From Ardenticatena sp. (GTDB lineage Bacteria; Chloroflexota; Anaerolineae; Ardenticatenales; Ardenticatenaceae): DNA of 64,000 bases. Below are positions 51,701-61,132 of the stretch, piece after piece. The notes under the pieces are model-generated. The model ran no database searches, was not told the DNA's origin, and worked only from the letters and a program-made list of their open reading frames with translations. The first letter of the stretch is position 1. Each line of letters opens with the position of its first letter. The stretch is from assembly GCA_015487975.1 (NCBI GenBank), contig WFOS01000037.1:26595-90594 (forward strand), given 5' to 3'. The position numbers and the translations under genes were made by a program.

Positions 51701-54700
51701 CTAGGGCGCATTCTTGAACAGCAGTGGGAAGTAGAACCGATGGATGGCGCCGAAAGTGGCAACCACTGGATCGTGGTCGGACGCTCGCCAGACCACCGAC
51801 AAATCGGCATAGGGCGAGTATGGGTAATCGGCGTCGATGCGCAGCGCGCCAGCGCCTTTCAACGCCAGCAGCAAATCATTCGAGATGAGCACGTGATCGA
51901 GCACTTGCGAGACGCCCTCGAAGATGAACGAGTAGCGCTCGTTGGGTGGCAGTTGATACCACGTGCTGGTGATGACGCCGCTCGCGTAGATGGCTTGCAG
52001 CGGTGGCGAATCCTCGAAGTCGTTGAGGTCTCCCATGATGAGGATGTTGCGCGAGCCATTGGCGTACAATTGTGCCGCCAGGTTGCCGATGAATTGCCCT
52101 TGTTCGAGCCGGCGAGCATCGGCTTCAGCGCCACCCCGTTTCGACTTGAAGTGGTTGGCAATCACCACCACGTCCATCGGCCCGCTGTCGAGCATGACGG
52201 TGCCGGTGAGCACGACTGGACGGCGCGAGAAGAGCGGGTATTCGTCTGGAATGGCGTCGCAGTAGGAATCGTAGGTTGGCGCACTGGGGCTCCCGTTGGG
52301 CGAACACGCCTGATACTGGGTCGACCAGACCGTATTCGTGACCTGGTCGGTGCGCCAGAGCAACGCTACCCCATGCCCGCCAATGTCCGGATGCGAGGCG
52401 GCGTAGGCATAGGGAACGCCAGCCGCAGCCAGGTTGGTGATCAGGTCGGTGATGACGCTGGTGCTGTCGATCTCTTGCAGCGCGAGGAAGGTGGGGCCGC
52501 CCAATTGCAGCACCGTCGAGACGACTTTGGTCATCTTCACAGCTGGGTCGGCGGCGTCGAAGTTGAGTGTGTTGAAGGTTGCTGCGCTGAACGTGTCCGT
52601 TGTTGGTGGCGACCAGGCAGGCGGCGTGTCGGGCAATGGTTTGGCGCTGACGACCTGCCACGGCTTGCCTGGCTGCGTGACCACCATGTAATCGCCATAG
52701 GAGAAGCCAAGCGGACCGGCGACGTCCGTCACGACGCTGCCGACAATCAGGCCTGGGGCGTCGGCTCCGCCGATGTTACCGTAGCGTTCGTAGTGACGCA
52801 CCCCCACCGGCATCCCTTCTTGCGGTGTGTTGCGCAAGGCGCGTTCGACGCCTTCGCTGCCAGGAATGACATAAATTGCGCCAAAGCTGGTGGGGCCGGT
52901 AACGGTTTGCGTGTTCGGTGCCGTCACGAGCATGCCTTCCAGCGATTCCCAGTAGGCATCGGCCTGGGTGGGATCGCCCACAGGTGTGATGATGGTGGGC
53001 GTGACGCTGCCTGTGCCTGCCACCTGCACATTGGCCATGCTGGTGCGAATTTGCGTGATGCATTCCGTGTCGGGGCAAGCGTTGTCGTCCCATTCGATGA
53101 ATTCTTCCACCGTGCCCGTCACCGTGACCACATCGCCAATCTGTACGGTGGGCGAAACGGCATCGGTCCCGACGTGGACGAAAATGCCGTCGGATGTGGC
53201 GGGGTCGCCGTCGCCACTTTCATCCTGGATGAAGAAGCCATTGAAACTACCGCTACCGGGGTAATTCCCCTCGAAGAAGCCGACCACTACGCCGCGTGTC
53301 TTCACCGGCGAGCCGCGGAAGGGTGAGAGGAAATCGTTGCCCTGGATGGTGTAGATGGGCGTGTAGTCACCGATGGTCGTGAGGACGGGCGTTCCCAGTG
53401 TCGGCGTGGGGAAGTTCGTCGCGACGACGCCGTAGGCATCGTTGGTGATGACGCTTCCGAACGTGCCGGTTGCCGTCATTACGAAGCGCACCTGCACGCT
53501 GGCCGTATCGCTCACCGTCCCCAGCATCCACGAGATGACGCCGTTGTTCAATGTGCCGCCATCGAGTACCTGCGCCAGGGTGGCATTTGCAGTCGGCACA
53601 CGGTCGGTAACGACGACGCCTGTGAGGTCGTAGCCCAGCTCGTTCGTGATGGTGATGGTGTAGGTGAAGACACTGTTGGGCGCCACGTTCAGCGGTGCGC
53701 TCTTGACGATGGTGGGCGTGGTTTGCACCAGGCGAATGTCGGCATCACTGCGTGGTTCCAACTTGTAGTTGCCGAACGAATACCAGGCGATCCCGCGGAT
53801 GTAGCCATACAAGTCTCCCAAGGTGGGCAGGTAGGTCAAATCGCCATCCTTTTCGCCCAGATCGTCGGCGCGGGTAGGCCCGCTCCCATCGTCGAATTGC
53901 CATTCGCCATACCCCAGATCGGCATTCGTGACGGTGGCGTTCTGAAATTCGACGAAGACACCTTCCCATTGTTCGGATGTCGCCGGATCAGCCTCGGCGA
54001 ATTGCCCGGTGGAAAGGACATACGGTGCTGGTGGCGTTGCTGTGCCGATGGGCATGGCCAGGTTCGTCGTGAGTTCGGTCAACCCGAAGTATTCGGTCAC
54101 CGTTCCGAAGACACGCACTTTCGTGCCGACGGGGAACATGGCTGGGTCGAAGCCGGCCGAGCGGAAGAGAACCAACCCGCTCCAAGGGCCGCCGGCCTCA
54201 TCCTGAATGACCATGATGCGGTTGGGGGTATCGATATCGCCTGGTTCGCTCGTGACGATCCCTTCCACCCACACACTTTGACCAACGAGCGGCGAGGCAT
54301 CGTTCGTGGCGGGGTCGCTCACTTGCTGAATTTGCTGGATCGAAACCAGTGGCCAGGCAGTCGTGCTGGCTTGGGCGGTGTTGTCGCTCGGGTCGTCTCC
54401 CACCAGGTCGGACGAGACCGTGACTGTGTTGGTCAACACTGTGCCTGGCGCGACGTTGGCATCGATGGTCACGGTGAGGTTGAAGGTGATGGTGCTGCTC
54501 ATCGGTACCGTGCCGAACGACCAGACGTAGACGCCTGGTGCTGCCATCGTTGGGGTGATGCCGCTACTGTCGGCAACATACGTCGTGCTGACAGGCAGGG
54601 TGTCTGTGAGAACGACGTTGGGAACATCGTTCGCCCCCGTCGAGATGGTGATGGTGAAGGAATGCGTTTCACCAATGACGGCAAGACCACTCGTGGCTTT

Positions 54701-56599
54701 GCCCACAACAAGTGCGCCGCTTGGTGCAGGTGGCACGTTCGTGCTGCCAAGTGTGCACGTCTGGTCGAGCCATGTGCTGCCACCACCCGACGAGGTCCAG
54801 TCGTACCCATTGTGTGGGCCTGCACCATCGGGAACGCGGGCGAAGCAGTTGTCTTCGAATTCACCAGACCAGCCAATCTGGTCGAGGCGTGTGAACGTGG
54901 CATCGAAGAGGTAGGCCACATCGGTACTGTCAAAGTCCACGCCGGTATTTTCAGCCTGCCAGTCCACCCCTTCTTCCAGCGTGGCGAAACCACCTGGCGT
55001 GATGACGATACTCGACGTGATGACGGCCCAATCGTCGCCATCGCTGATCCACCAGCCGGTCACCGTGATGGGCATGCTGGTGGGATTGTAAAGTTCGAGC
55101 ATGTCGTTGCCACTGGTGGGGAACACGTCGATTTCGTTGAGCACGACCGACGAGCCCAATGCTGTGCCAGCTACGTCATTGGGCATCCCCATCGTTGGTG
55201 TGCGATCGACGTTCCAGTCGGCAGCATCGTCCCCCGTGCGCACACCATCTTGGACACGGGCTGTCGCGTATTGCGCGAGACTCGCGGAGGCAAGGGGGGC
55301 GCTGCCAACGTTCCCGTAGGAAACGATATCGGCAATGGCGTTGGCGTCTGTGCAGAGCAGCAAGGTATCGCCCGAGTTATTGAGCGAGAAATTGTCGCCG
55401 GGGTCGTTGTTGTTCACGACGAAGAGGCCACCCGGTGTGATGGGCGTCGTGCTGGTAATGGGATTCGTCGTTCCCCCGCAGGTTGCATCGGTGAGATACC
55501 AGCCCGTCAGGGTGAGTGTCATGGGCGAGCGGTTGTAGAGTTCGACCCATTCGGTCCCTTTGGCTGCGAATTCGTTGATGACGACGGGACCGCCGTTGAG
55601 TGCGCCGAGCGAGCAGGGCAGGTCGAGCAACGTGCTGCCACCGCCAGAAGATGTCCAGTCGTATCCATCGTTGGGGCCTGCACCGTCGGGAATACGGGCG
55701 AAACAGCCATCCTCGAATTCACCGCTCCATCCCAGTTGGTCGACCCGCACACGGTTGGCATCGAAGAGGTAGGCCACATCAGTTGACGTAAAGTTGACCC
55801 CAAAGTCTTCGCTTTGCACGTCGGTGCTCATATCGAGCGCGACGATACCGCCAGCTGGCACCACCACCGTCCCCACGATTTGGGCGAAGTCGTCGCCATC
55901 GCTGATCCACCAGCCAGTTACCGTGATGGGGGAGGTAGTCGGGTTGTAGAGTTCGAGCATGTCGTTGCCGCTGGCGGGGTAGACATCGACTTCGTCGATG
56001 AGGATGCTACTGCCGAGTGCCGTGGCTGGAACGTCATTGGGCGCACCGGGGGTCGGCGTTTTGTCGAGATTCCAGTCGGCAGCGTCGTTGTTGGTATCTT
56101 GCCCATCGACAACACGGGCGGTCGAATAGGTAGCGACCCCTGTCGAGGGACCGATCGGCGCACCGCCAGCCGTCCCATAGGCAACGCGATCGACTTCCGT
56201 GTCGGTGCCGTCGCAAAGGCGCAAGGTGGCACCCGTATTGCTCAGATTGAAATTGGCGCCTGCGTCACCCGAATTGACAACGAAGAACGCGCCTGGTGTC
56301 AGAGTGGTTGTGAATGCACTGGTAGGCGTGCCACATGCGCCAGCATCAGTGAGATACCAACCAGCGAGGGTCTGCGTGATGGGGGAGGCATTGTAGAGTT
56401 CGACCCATTCGGTCCCTTTGGCAGCAAACTCATTGATGACGATGCTGTTGGTTGGTACGTCAGGTGCCGCTTGCACGACAGACGAACGTGTGCCCCAGCG
56501 TGTTGGGGCAAATACCAAAAGCAGCAAGAGCACGAACGTGATGCCTAGAATGAATACACCCCGCTGCCTGGGATGAGAAGTACAGCCATCAGTGGTCAT
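51701..56599 (-). CDS. giant secreted protein: lamin-tail domains plus ExeM/NucH-type extracellular nuclease
   Basis: 1632 aa. N-terminal signal/anchor helix (about 15-45). Four lamin-tail (LTD) repeats occupy about 50-640, marked by INEFAAKGTEWVELYN and VDVYPASGNDMLELYNP. DUF11-type domains carry SHSFTITI- and VFTYTITITNELGYDL-like segments. Two OB-fold-like segments follow (VWVEGIVTSEP, VKTRGVVVGFFEGNYPG). An endonuclease/exonuclease/phosphatase domain ends the protein (about 1290-1620) with FNTLNFDAADP, LALQEIDS, VVIANHFKSKRGG, IMGDLNDFEDSPP and SDHDPVVATF. Metal-binding Glu, Asp/Asn and His are in place. It should degrade extracellular DNA, perhaps for biofilm remodelling or phosphate. 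Ends in FYFPLLFKNAP. AAGGAGGTTTCGT before ATG 56599. Confidence 0.87.
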   Translation of the reverse strand: MTTDGCTSHPRQRGVFILGITFVLLLLLVFAPTRWGTRSSVVQAAPDVPTNSIVINEFAAKGTEWVELYNASPITQTLAGWYLTDAGACGTPTSAFTTTLTPGAFFVVNSGDAGANFNLSNTGATLRLCDGTDTEVDRVAYGTAGGAPIGPSTGVATYSTARVVDGQDTNNDAADWNLDKTPTPGAPNDVPATALGSSILIDEVDVYPASGNDMLELYNPTTSPITVTGWWISDGDDFAQIVGTVVVPAGGIVALDMSTDVQSEDFGVNFTSTDVAYLFDANRVRVDQLGWSGEFEDGCFARIPDGAGPNDGYDWTSSGGGSTLLDLPCSLGALNGGPVVINEFAAKGTEWVELYNRSPMTLTLTGWYLTDATCGGTTNPITSTTPITPGGLFVVNNNDPGDNFSLNNSGDTLLLCTDANAIADIVSYGNVGSAPLASASLAQYATARVQDGVRTGDDAADWNVDRTPTMGMPNDVAGTALGSSVVLNEIDVFPTSGNDMLELYNPTSMPITVTGWWISDGDDWAVITSSIVITPGGFATLEEGVDWQAENTGVDFDSTDVAYLFDATFTRLDQIGWSGEFEDNCFARVPDGAGPHNGYDWTSSGGGSTWLDQTCTLGSTNVPPAPSGALVVGKATSGLAVIGETHSFTITISTGANDVPNVVLTDTLPVSTTYVADSSGITPTMAAPGVYVWSFGTVPMSSTITFNLTVTIDANVAPGTVLTNTVTVSSDLVGDDPSDNTAQASTTAWPLVSIQQIQQVSDPATNDASPLVGQSVWVEGIVTSEPGDIDTPNRIMVIQDEAGGPWSGLVLFRSAGFDPAMFPVGTKVRVFGTVTEYFGLTELTTNLAMPIGTATPPAPYVLSTGQFAEADPATSEQWEGVFVEFQNATVTNADLGYGEWQFDDGSGPTRADDLGEKDGDLTYLPTLGDLYGYIRGIAWYSFGNYKLEPRSDADIRLVQTTPTIVKSAPLNVAPNSVFTYTITITNELGYDLTGVVVTDRVPTANATLAQVLDGGTLNNGVISWMLGTVSDTASVQVRFVMTATGTFGSVITNDAYGVVATNFPTPTLGTPVLTTIGDYTPIYTIQGNDFLSPFRGSPVKTRGVVVGFFEGNYPGSGSFNGFFIQDESGDGDPATSDGIFVHVGTDAVSPTVQIGDVVTVTGTVEEFIEWDDNACPDTECITQIRTSMANVQVAGTGSVTPTIITPVGDPTQADAYWESLEGMLVTAPNTQTVTGPTSFGAIYVIPGSEGVERALRNTPQEGMPVGVRHYERYGNIGGADAPGLIVGSVVTDVAGPLGFSYGDYMVVTQPGKPWQVVSAKPLPDTPPAWSPPTTDTFSAATFNTLNFDAADPAVKMTKVVSTVLQLGGPTFLALQEIDSTSVITDLITNLAAAGVPYAYAASHPDIGGHGVALLWRTDQVTNTVWSTQYQACSPNGSPSAPTYDSYCDAIPDEYPLFSRRPVVLTGTVMLDSGPMDVVVIANHFKSKRGGAEADARRLEQGQFIGNLAAQLYANGSRNILIMGDLNDFEDSPPLQAIYASGVITSTWYQLPPNERYSFIFEGVSQVLDHVLISNDLLLALKGAGALRIDADYPYSPYADLSVVWRASDHDPVVATFGAIHRFYFPLLFKNAP

Positions 56600-56841
56600 A
56601 CGAAACCTCCTTGTTCGCCTATGAAGTTGTCTGGTGTCGGCGGGAAAAAGATCGGGCTCGCTTACTCTACAATGCTTCGGGCAAGTGGTCAATCTCCATT
56701 CTCTCATCTCTACCCCCAGGCTCCTCACGCCCCCACACCTGACAAACGACACCACGCTACCCATGACAGATGACGCTCGATGCAGGGCGAACCCATGTAT
56801 ACTTTTGCGCACACATAACCCAGTTGCAGAAAGAGGGATGT

Positions 56842-58152
56842 ATGAGTGACCTACTGGCTGCTCGCTCCCAAATGGCGCTCTCGCTTGCTTTTCACATCAT
56901 CTTTGCCGTCATCGGCATCGGCATGCCGCTCTTGATGGTGATAGCCGAGGCACTCTGGCTGCGCACACGTCGCGAGGTCTATCTGGCACTGGTGAAACGC
57001 TGGGCGCGGGGAACGGCCATCATGTTCGCCGTCGGCGCGGTATCTGGTACTGTGCTCTCCTTCGAGTTGGGATTGCTATGGCCCACGTTCATGGCCTATG
57101 CGGGGCCAATCATTGGGATGCCCTTTTCGCTCGAAGGGTTTGCCTTCTTCACCGAGGCCATCTTCTTGGGGATCTACCTGTATGGGTGGCAGCGCGTCCC
57201 CGAGAAAGTACACTGGCTGGCTGGTGTATTGGTCTGGCTGAGTGGGACGCTCTCTGGCATCTTCGTCGTGACTGCCAATGCGTGGATGAACACACCGACG
57301 GGTTTCGAGATCGTGAATGGAGAAGTGATCGATGTCGATCCGTGGGCAGCGATGTTCAACCCCGCGGCATTTTCGCAGACGTTGCATATGACGATTGCCG
57401 CGTTCCAGGCGGTGGGATTTGGTGTGGCGGGAGTGCATGCGTTTTTGCTGCTGCGCCAGCCACGCAACCTCTTCCACCGCAAGGCGATCGCCATTGCGCT
57501 GACGGTTGGTACGCTGGCCGCCTTGGTGCAGCCCATCAGTGGCGATATCAGTGCCAAGCAAGTAGCTGCGTATCAGCCCATCAAATTGGCTGCAATGGAA
57601 GCGCAGTGGGAAACGGAAGCGGGAGCGCCTTTGCGTATTGGAGGATGGCCTGACGAGGACGCGGAAGTGACGCGTTATGCGCTAGAAGTGCCGTATGCGT
57701 TGAGCCTTCTCGCCTATGGCGATCCGGGCGCGGAGGTGATGGGCTTGAAAGATGTGCCCCCCGAAGACCGCCCGCCTGTGCTCATCACCCATCTGGCGTT
57801 CCAGGCGATGGTGGGGCTCGGAATGGCGATGCTGGCGATTGGGATGTTGGGGGCGTGGCTGGCCTGGCGACGCAGGCGCCTGCCGGATTCCCCCTGGTAT
57901 CTCAAGTTGCTGGTGCTCAGTGCGCCAATGGGCTTCTTGGCGATCGAATTTGGGTGGATCGTTACCGAAGTCGGGCGGCAGCCATGGATTGTCTATGGTT
58001 ACATGCGTACCGCAGATGCCGTGACGACCATGCCCAATCTGGTCGTTCCATTCGTGACTTTCACCATACTCTATCTCGTGTTGGGGGTTAGCGTCGTCTA
58101 CCTGATGGCAAAATTCGTCTTTGCCAGTCCGTATCTTGCAGAAGAAGAATGA
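56842..58152 (+). CDS. cydA: cytochrome bd-type ubiquinol oxidase subunit I (CydA), cyanide-insensitive-oxidase-like
   Basis: 436 aa with nine or so helices. Heme ligands and motifs: LAFHIIFAVIGIGMPL (His ligand), GAVSGTVLSFELGLLWPTF, MPFSLEGFAFFTEAIFLGIYLYGW (Glu), NAWMNTPTGFE, HMTIAAFQAVGFG, EFGWIVTEVGRQPWIVYGYMRTADAVT. The quinol-binding Q-loop is short, as in the CioA branch. Reduces oxygen to water with quinol electrons at high affinity. AAAGAGGG before ATG 56842; cydB starts 9 bp after the stop. Confidence 0.94.
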   Translation: MSDLLAARSQMALSLAFHIIFAVIGIGMPLLMVIAEALWLRTRREVYLALVKRWARGTAIMFAVGAVSGTVLSFELGLLWPTFMAYAGPIIGMPFSLEGFAFFTEAIFLGIYLYGWQRVPEKVHWLAGVLVWLSGTLSGIFVVTANAWMNTPTGFEIVNGEVIDVDPWAAMFNPAAFSQTLHMTIAAFQAVGFGVAGVHAFLLLRQPRNLFHRKAIAIALTVGTLAALVQPISGDISAKQVAAYQPIKLAAMEAQWETEAGAPLRIGGWPDEDAEVTRYALEVPYALSLLAYGDPGAEVMGLKDVPPEDRPPVLITHLAFQAMVGLGMAMLAIGMLGAWLAWRRRRLPDSPWYLKLLVLSAPMGFLAIEFGWIVTEVGRQPWIVYGYMRTADAVTTMPNLVVPFVTFTILYLVLGVSVVYLMAKFVFASPYLAEEE

Positions 58153-58161
58153 GAGGAGTAT

Positions 58162-59196
58162 ATGGGGACATTGGCACTCTGGGTGGCTCTCTTCATGTTT
58201 GGCGCATTGGTCATTTATGTGTTGACTGGTGGCGCCGATTTTGGGGGTGGTATCGTCGCCTTGCTGGCGCGTGGTCCACGTCGTGAGGCCATTCGCGAAC
58301 TCGTGTTTCATGCGTTGGCGCCTATTTGGGAAGCGAACCACGTTTGGCTGATTGTCGCGCTCGTGTTGCTGTTCGTCGCCTTTCCGAAAGCGTTTGCTGC
58401 GATGACAACGGCACTTCACATCCCTTTGACGGTGATGCTGATTGGCATCGTCTTGCGCGGGGCGGCCTTCGTTTTCGCCCAGTACGACGAAGAAACATCG
58501 CGAGCACGCGCTTGGTGGCAGCGTGTCTTCATGTGGTCGAGCCTGATGACGCCGGTCACCTTTGGCATTGTCGTTGGGGCAGTCGCCTCGGGACGTATTC
58601 GGGTGGATGCCAGTGGGCAGGTACAAGTGGGCTTCATCGAGGGGTGGATGGCCCTCTTTCCATTTCTCGTGGGGGGCTTTGCAGCGACATTGTTTGCGTA
58701 CTTGGCAGCGATTTACCTCACGCTTGAAACGGATGATACGGAAATACGCGATTGGTTGCGCAAACTGGCGCTTGGGCTTGGCATCGCATTGGGGATTGGG
58801 GCATGGGTGACATTGTGGTGGGCACAGCACGAAACATTGACGGTGTACGATCGTTTGGTGCATAGCCCCTTGGCGCGCCCATTTCATCTCATCACAGGGT
58901 TGGCGGCAGTTGGCGCGCTTGGGGCTTTGTGGTACAGACGATATACGTTGGCACGTGTAGCGGCTGCTGTGCAGAGTGTGGCGATCATGGTGGGCTGGGG
59001 GCTGGCGCAATATCCGGCGTTGATCGTGCCGGATGTGACGGTCGCGAAGAGTGCTGCACCTGCATCGGTGCTACGCCCATTGCTCTTTGCCTTGCTCGGG
59101 GGGACGGTGCTTCTCGTTCCGTCGTTTGGCTATCTTTACTGGGTGTTCAAGCAGCATACCCTGGCTATGCGCCTGCAGAATCAGAGGCACCGGTAA
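58162..59196 (+). CDS. cydB: cytochrome bd-type ubiquinol oxidase subunit II (CydB)
   Basis: 344 aa with eight or nine transmembrane helices. VIYVLTGGADFGGGIVALLARGPRR near residue 20 and PIWEANHVWLIVALVLLFVAFPKAF are conserved in CydB; the later FLVGGFAATLFAYLAAIYLTLET fits too. Forms the oxidase with CydA. GAGAGGAGTAT before the ATG. No cydX or cydDC seen. Confidence 0.93.
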   Translation: MGTLALWVALFMFGALVIYVLTGGADFGGGIVALLARGPRREAIRELVFHALAPIWEANHVWLIVALVLLFVAFPKAFAAMTTALHIPLTVMLIGIVLRGAAFVFAQYDEETSRARAWWQRVFMWSSLMTPVTFGIVVGAVASGRIRVDASGQVQVGFIEGWMALFPFLVGGFAATLFAYLAAIYLTLETDDTEIRDWLRKLALGLGIALGIGAWVTLWWAQHETLTVYDRLVHSPLARPFHLITGLAAVGALGALWYRRYTLARVAAAVQSVAIMVGWGLAQYPALIVPDVTVAKSAAPASVLRPLLFALLGGTVLLVPSFGYLYWVFKQHTLAMRLQNQRHR

Positions 59197-59209
59197 AAGT
59201 ATCCCCTAT

Positions 59210-59239
59210 TTGACAGAGCGCATCGATATTTTGTATACT
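59210..59239 (+). promoter_or_regulatory. sigma70-like promoter upstream of the BY-kinase gene
   Basis: TTGACA (59210-59215) and TATACT (59234-59239), spacing 18 bp, 145 bp before the start of the tyrosine-kinase gene; the intervening leader contains no clear hairpin. Confidence 0.65.
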
Positions 59240-59383
59240 CACGACGCTTATTTCCTGCGACAAAAGGTACACTTCGAAAAGGACTATCGTCCCTTTTGGG
59301 GTGGTGCGTCCGTGAAGTTGCTGTGCGCGCTTCGTGTTGTGTATCGTTTGGATGCCAATCGAACCGAGGAGATGTAACGCTTT

Positions 59384-61117
59384 ATGAACCAACCGCTCGC
59401 TTTGCCCCCCGACGTGTTGCCTGCTGAGGATGTGATCGACCTGTACCAGTATTGGCGACTTTTTCGACGATGGTGGTGGGCCTTAGGTCTTGCATTCGTC
59501 CTTGGTGCGCTGGCCGCCTATGGTTTCAGTAAGATTCAACAGCCCGTCTACCGAGCGGAAACGCGCATTTTGGTTTCACAAGCAGCGTCCAGTGATTTGA
59601 CCGATACGTATCGTGATATCCTCGTTGGCGAGCGGCTGGTCAAGACGTATGCCGAGATCATAACGAGCGATGCGGTTTTGGAGCGCGTGGCCGAGATCGT
59701 GGGTGAAGAGGCGTTGGAAAGCGCTGACATTACCGTCTCGCCGGTGAAGGAAACGCAACTGTTGACCGTACAGGTCGAGTATACCGACCCGGAAATCGCA
59801 GCGACGATCGCCAATGAAATCATGCGCGTATTCAGCGAGTACATGCGCCAGGTCCAAACGCAGCGCTTTGCCGAATCCAAAGCGAACTTGCAGGCGCAGC
59901 TCACGACCTTGCAAAGCGAGATCGAGCAACTGCAAGAACAGTTGGCGGCCTTGGGAACCCCCGAAACGGATGCCGAGCGTGCTCAGCAGCAGCAGCTTCA
60001 AGCATTACTGACACAGCAACAAGCAGCCTATACGAGTCTCTTGCGCAGTTTCGAGGAAGTGCGCCTGGCTGAAGCGCAAGCCGTCGATACGATCTTGGTC
60101 GTCGATCCGGCGACCCCGCCGGAAGATCCAGTTCGTCCCCGTGTCTTGTTCAATACGTTGCTGGGAGGCGTGCTGGCTCTTGTGGCAGCTGCGGGGTTGA
60201 TCGTTCTTATCGAGATGTTGGACGATCGTATCCGTTCCCCGGAAGTTGTCGAACGCCTCACGGACTATCCGCTTCTTGGGATGATTGCGCACATCGATGC
60301 GGCCGATGCTGGGTATTCTCTCATCGTTCGTGAACATCCGCGGGATCCTGTGAGTGAGGCATACCGTGTCGTGCGAACGAACTTGCAGTTTGCTGAGGTA
60401 CAATCTCCTATTCGCACGTTGATGGTGACAAGTGCAGGACCTGGCGAAGGCAAGACGACGACGACTGCTAATCTTGCGCTGGCGATGGCACAGGCAGGGC
60501 GTAAGGTGGTGCTCGTGGATGCCGACTTACGCAAGCCAATGCAGCACCAAGTGTTCGGGCTTTCCAATGCACAGGGCTTGACGTCTGCTTTGATGCACCC
60601 GGAAATTGCCGCTGACCGTTTCTTGCAGCGCGTGGATGCCGGTGGTGGGCAATCGTTGTGGGTCATGCCGAGCGGCCCTGTACCGCCCAATCCGGCAGAG
60701 GTGGTGGGATCGCGGCGGATGCAAGAGCTGTTGGATGAATTGGCTACCTTTGCCGACGTTGTGGTGCTCGATACGCCCCCCGTCCTTGTCGTGGCTGATC
60801 CGGCGTTGCTCGCGCAAATGAGCGATGGCGTGCTCCTGGTCGCACGGTTGGGGGTCGCACATGTGCAGGGGGTGAAGCGGGCACTCGAGCAATTGCGCTA
60901 TGCCGAAGCGCGGGTTGTTGGGATCGTGGTGAACGATATGACAGCGCGTGATGGTGGGTATTATTACTACTACCATAATTACTATCATCACGACGGCGAT
61001 AATACTAATACCGACGATGGGCTTTCACGATCGCCTGTCCGCAGGAAGGGTCGCCGTTCGGATGCTTCGCGTAAGGGGCTTGTTGCGCGGTTGGTGTCGT
61101 TTGTGAGATTGCAATAA
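59384..61117 (+). CDS. polysaccharide co-polymerase with tyrosine autokinase (Wzc/BY-kinase)
   Basis: 577 aa. Wzz domain with two membrane helices (about 30-50 and 255-277) flanking a coiled coil (about 165-225), then the BY-kinase: Walker A TSAGPGEGKTTTTANLALAMA (about 348-368), Walker A' VVLVDADLRKP, Walker B VVVLDTPPVLVVAD. The C-terminus carries a Tyr-rich GGYYYYYHNYYHH, the autophosphorylated cluster. Controls length and export of capsule/exopolysaccharide. Complete in all points in which the copy at 25721 is defective. Followed 15 bp later by a flippase gene. Confidence 0.92.
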   Translation: MNQPLALPPDVLPAEDVIDLYQYWRLFRRWWWALGLAFVLGALAAYGFSKIQQPVYRAETRILVSQAASSDLTDTYRDILVGERLVKTYAEIITSDAVLERVAEIVGEEALESADITVSPVKETQLLTVQVEYTDPEIAATIANEIMRVFSEYMRQVQTQRFAESKANLQAQLTTLQSEIEQLQEQLAALGTPETDAERAQQQQLQALLTQQQAAYTSLLRSFEEVRLAEAQAVDTILVVDPATPPEDPVRPRVLFNTLLGGVLALVAAAGLIVLIEMLDDRIRSPEVVERLTDYPLLGMIAHIDAADAGYSLIVREHPRDPVSEAYRVVRTNLQFAEVQSPIRTLMVTSAGPGEGKTTTTANLALAMAQAGRKVVLVDADLRKPMQHQVFGLSNAQGLTSALMHPEIAADRFLQRVDAGGGQSLWVMPSGPVPPNPAEVVGSRRMQELLDELATFADVVVLDTPPVLVVADPALLAQMSDGVLLVARLGVAHVQGVKRALEQLRYAEARVVGIVVNDMTARDGGYYYYYHNYYHHDGDNTNTDDGLSRSPVRRKGRRSDASRKGLVARLVSFVRLQ

Positions 61118-61132
61118 GAGAGGTGTAATGCT

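Noticed and set aside
51692..55786. Two long plus-strand frames (544 and 687 codons) opposite the giant nuclease gene
   Set aside because: Antisense shadows of a gene with clear LTD and nuclease motifs; their composition is biased and there is no ribosome-binding site.
56798..56803. TATACT upstream of cydA as a promoter
   Set aside because: The -10 hexamer is good, but no -35 element stands at 16-18 bp, so I did not list it as a feature.
57682..59010. 442-codon minus-strand frame across cydA and cydB
   Set aside because: Overlaps two well-supported genes in antisense and reads as His/Arg/Gln-rich low-complexity sequence.
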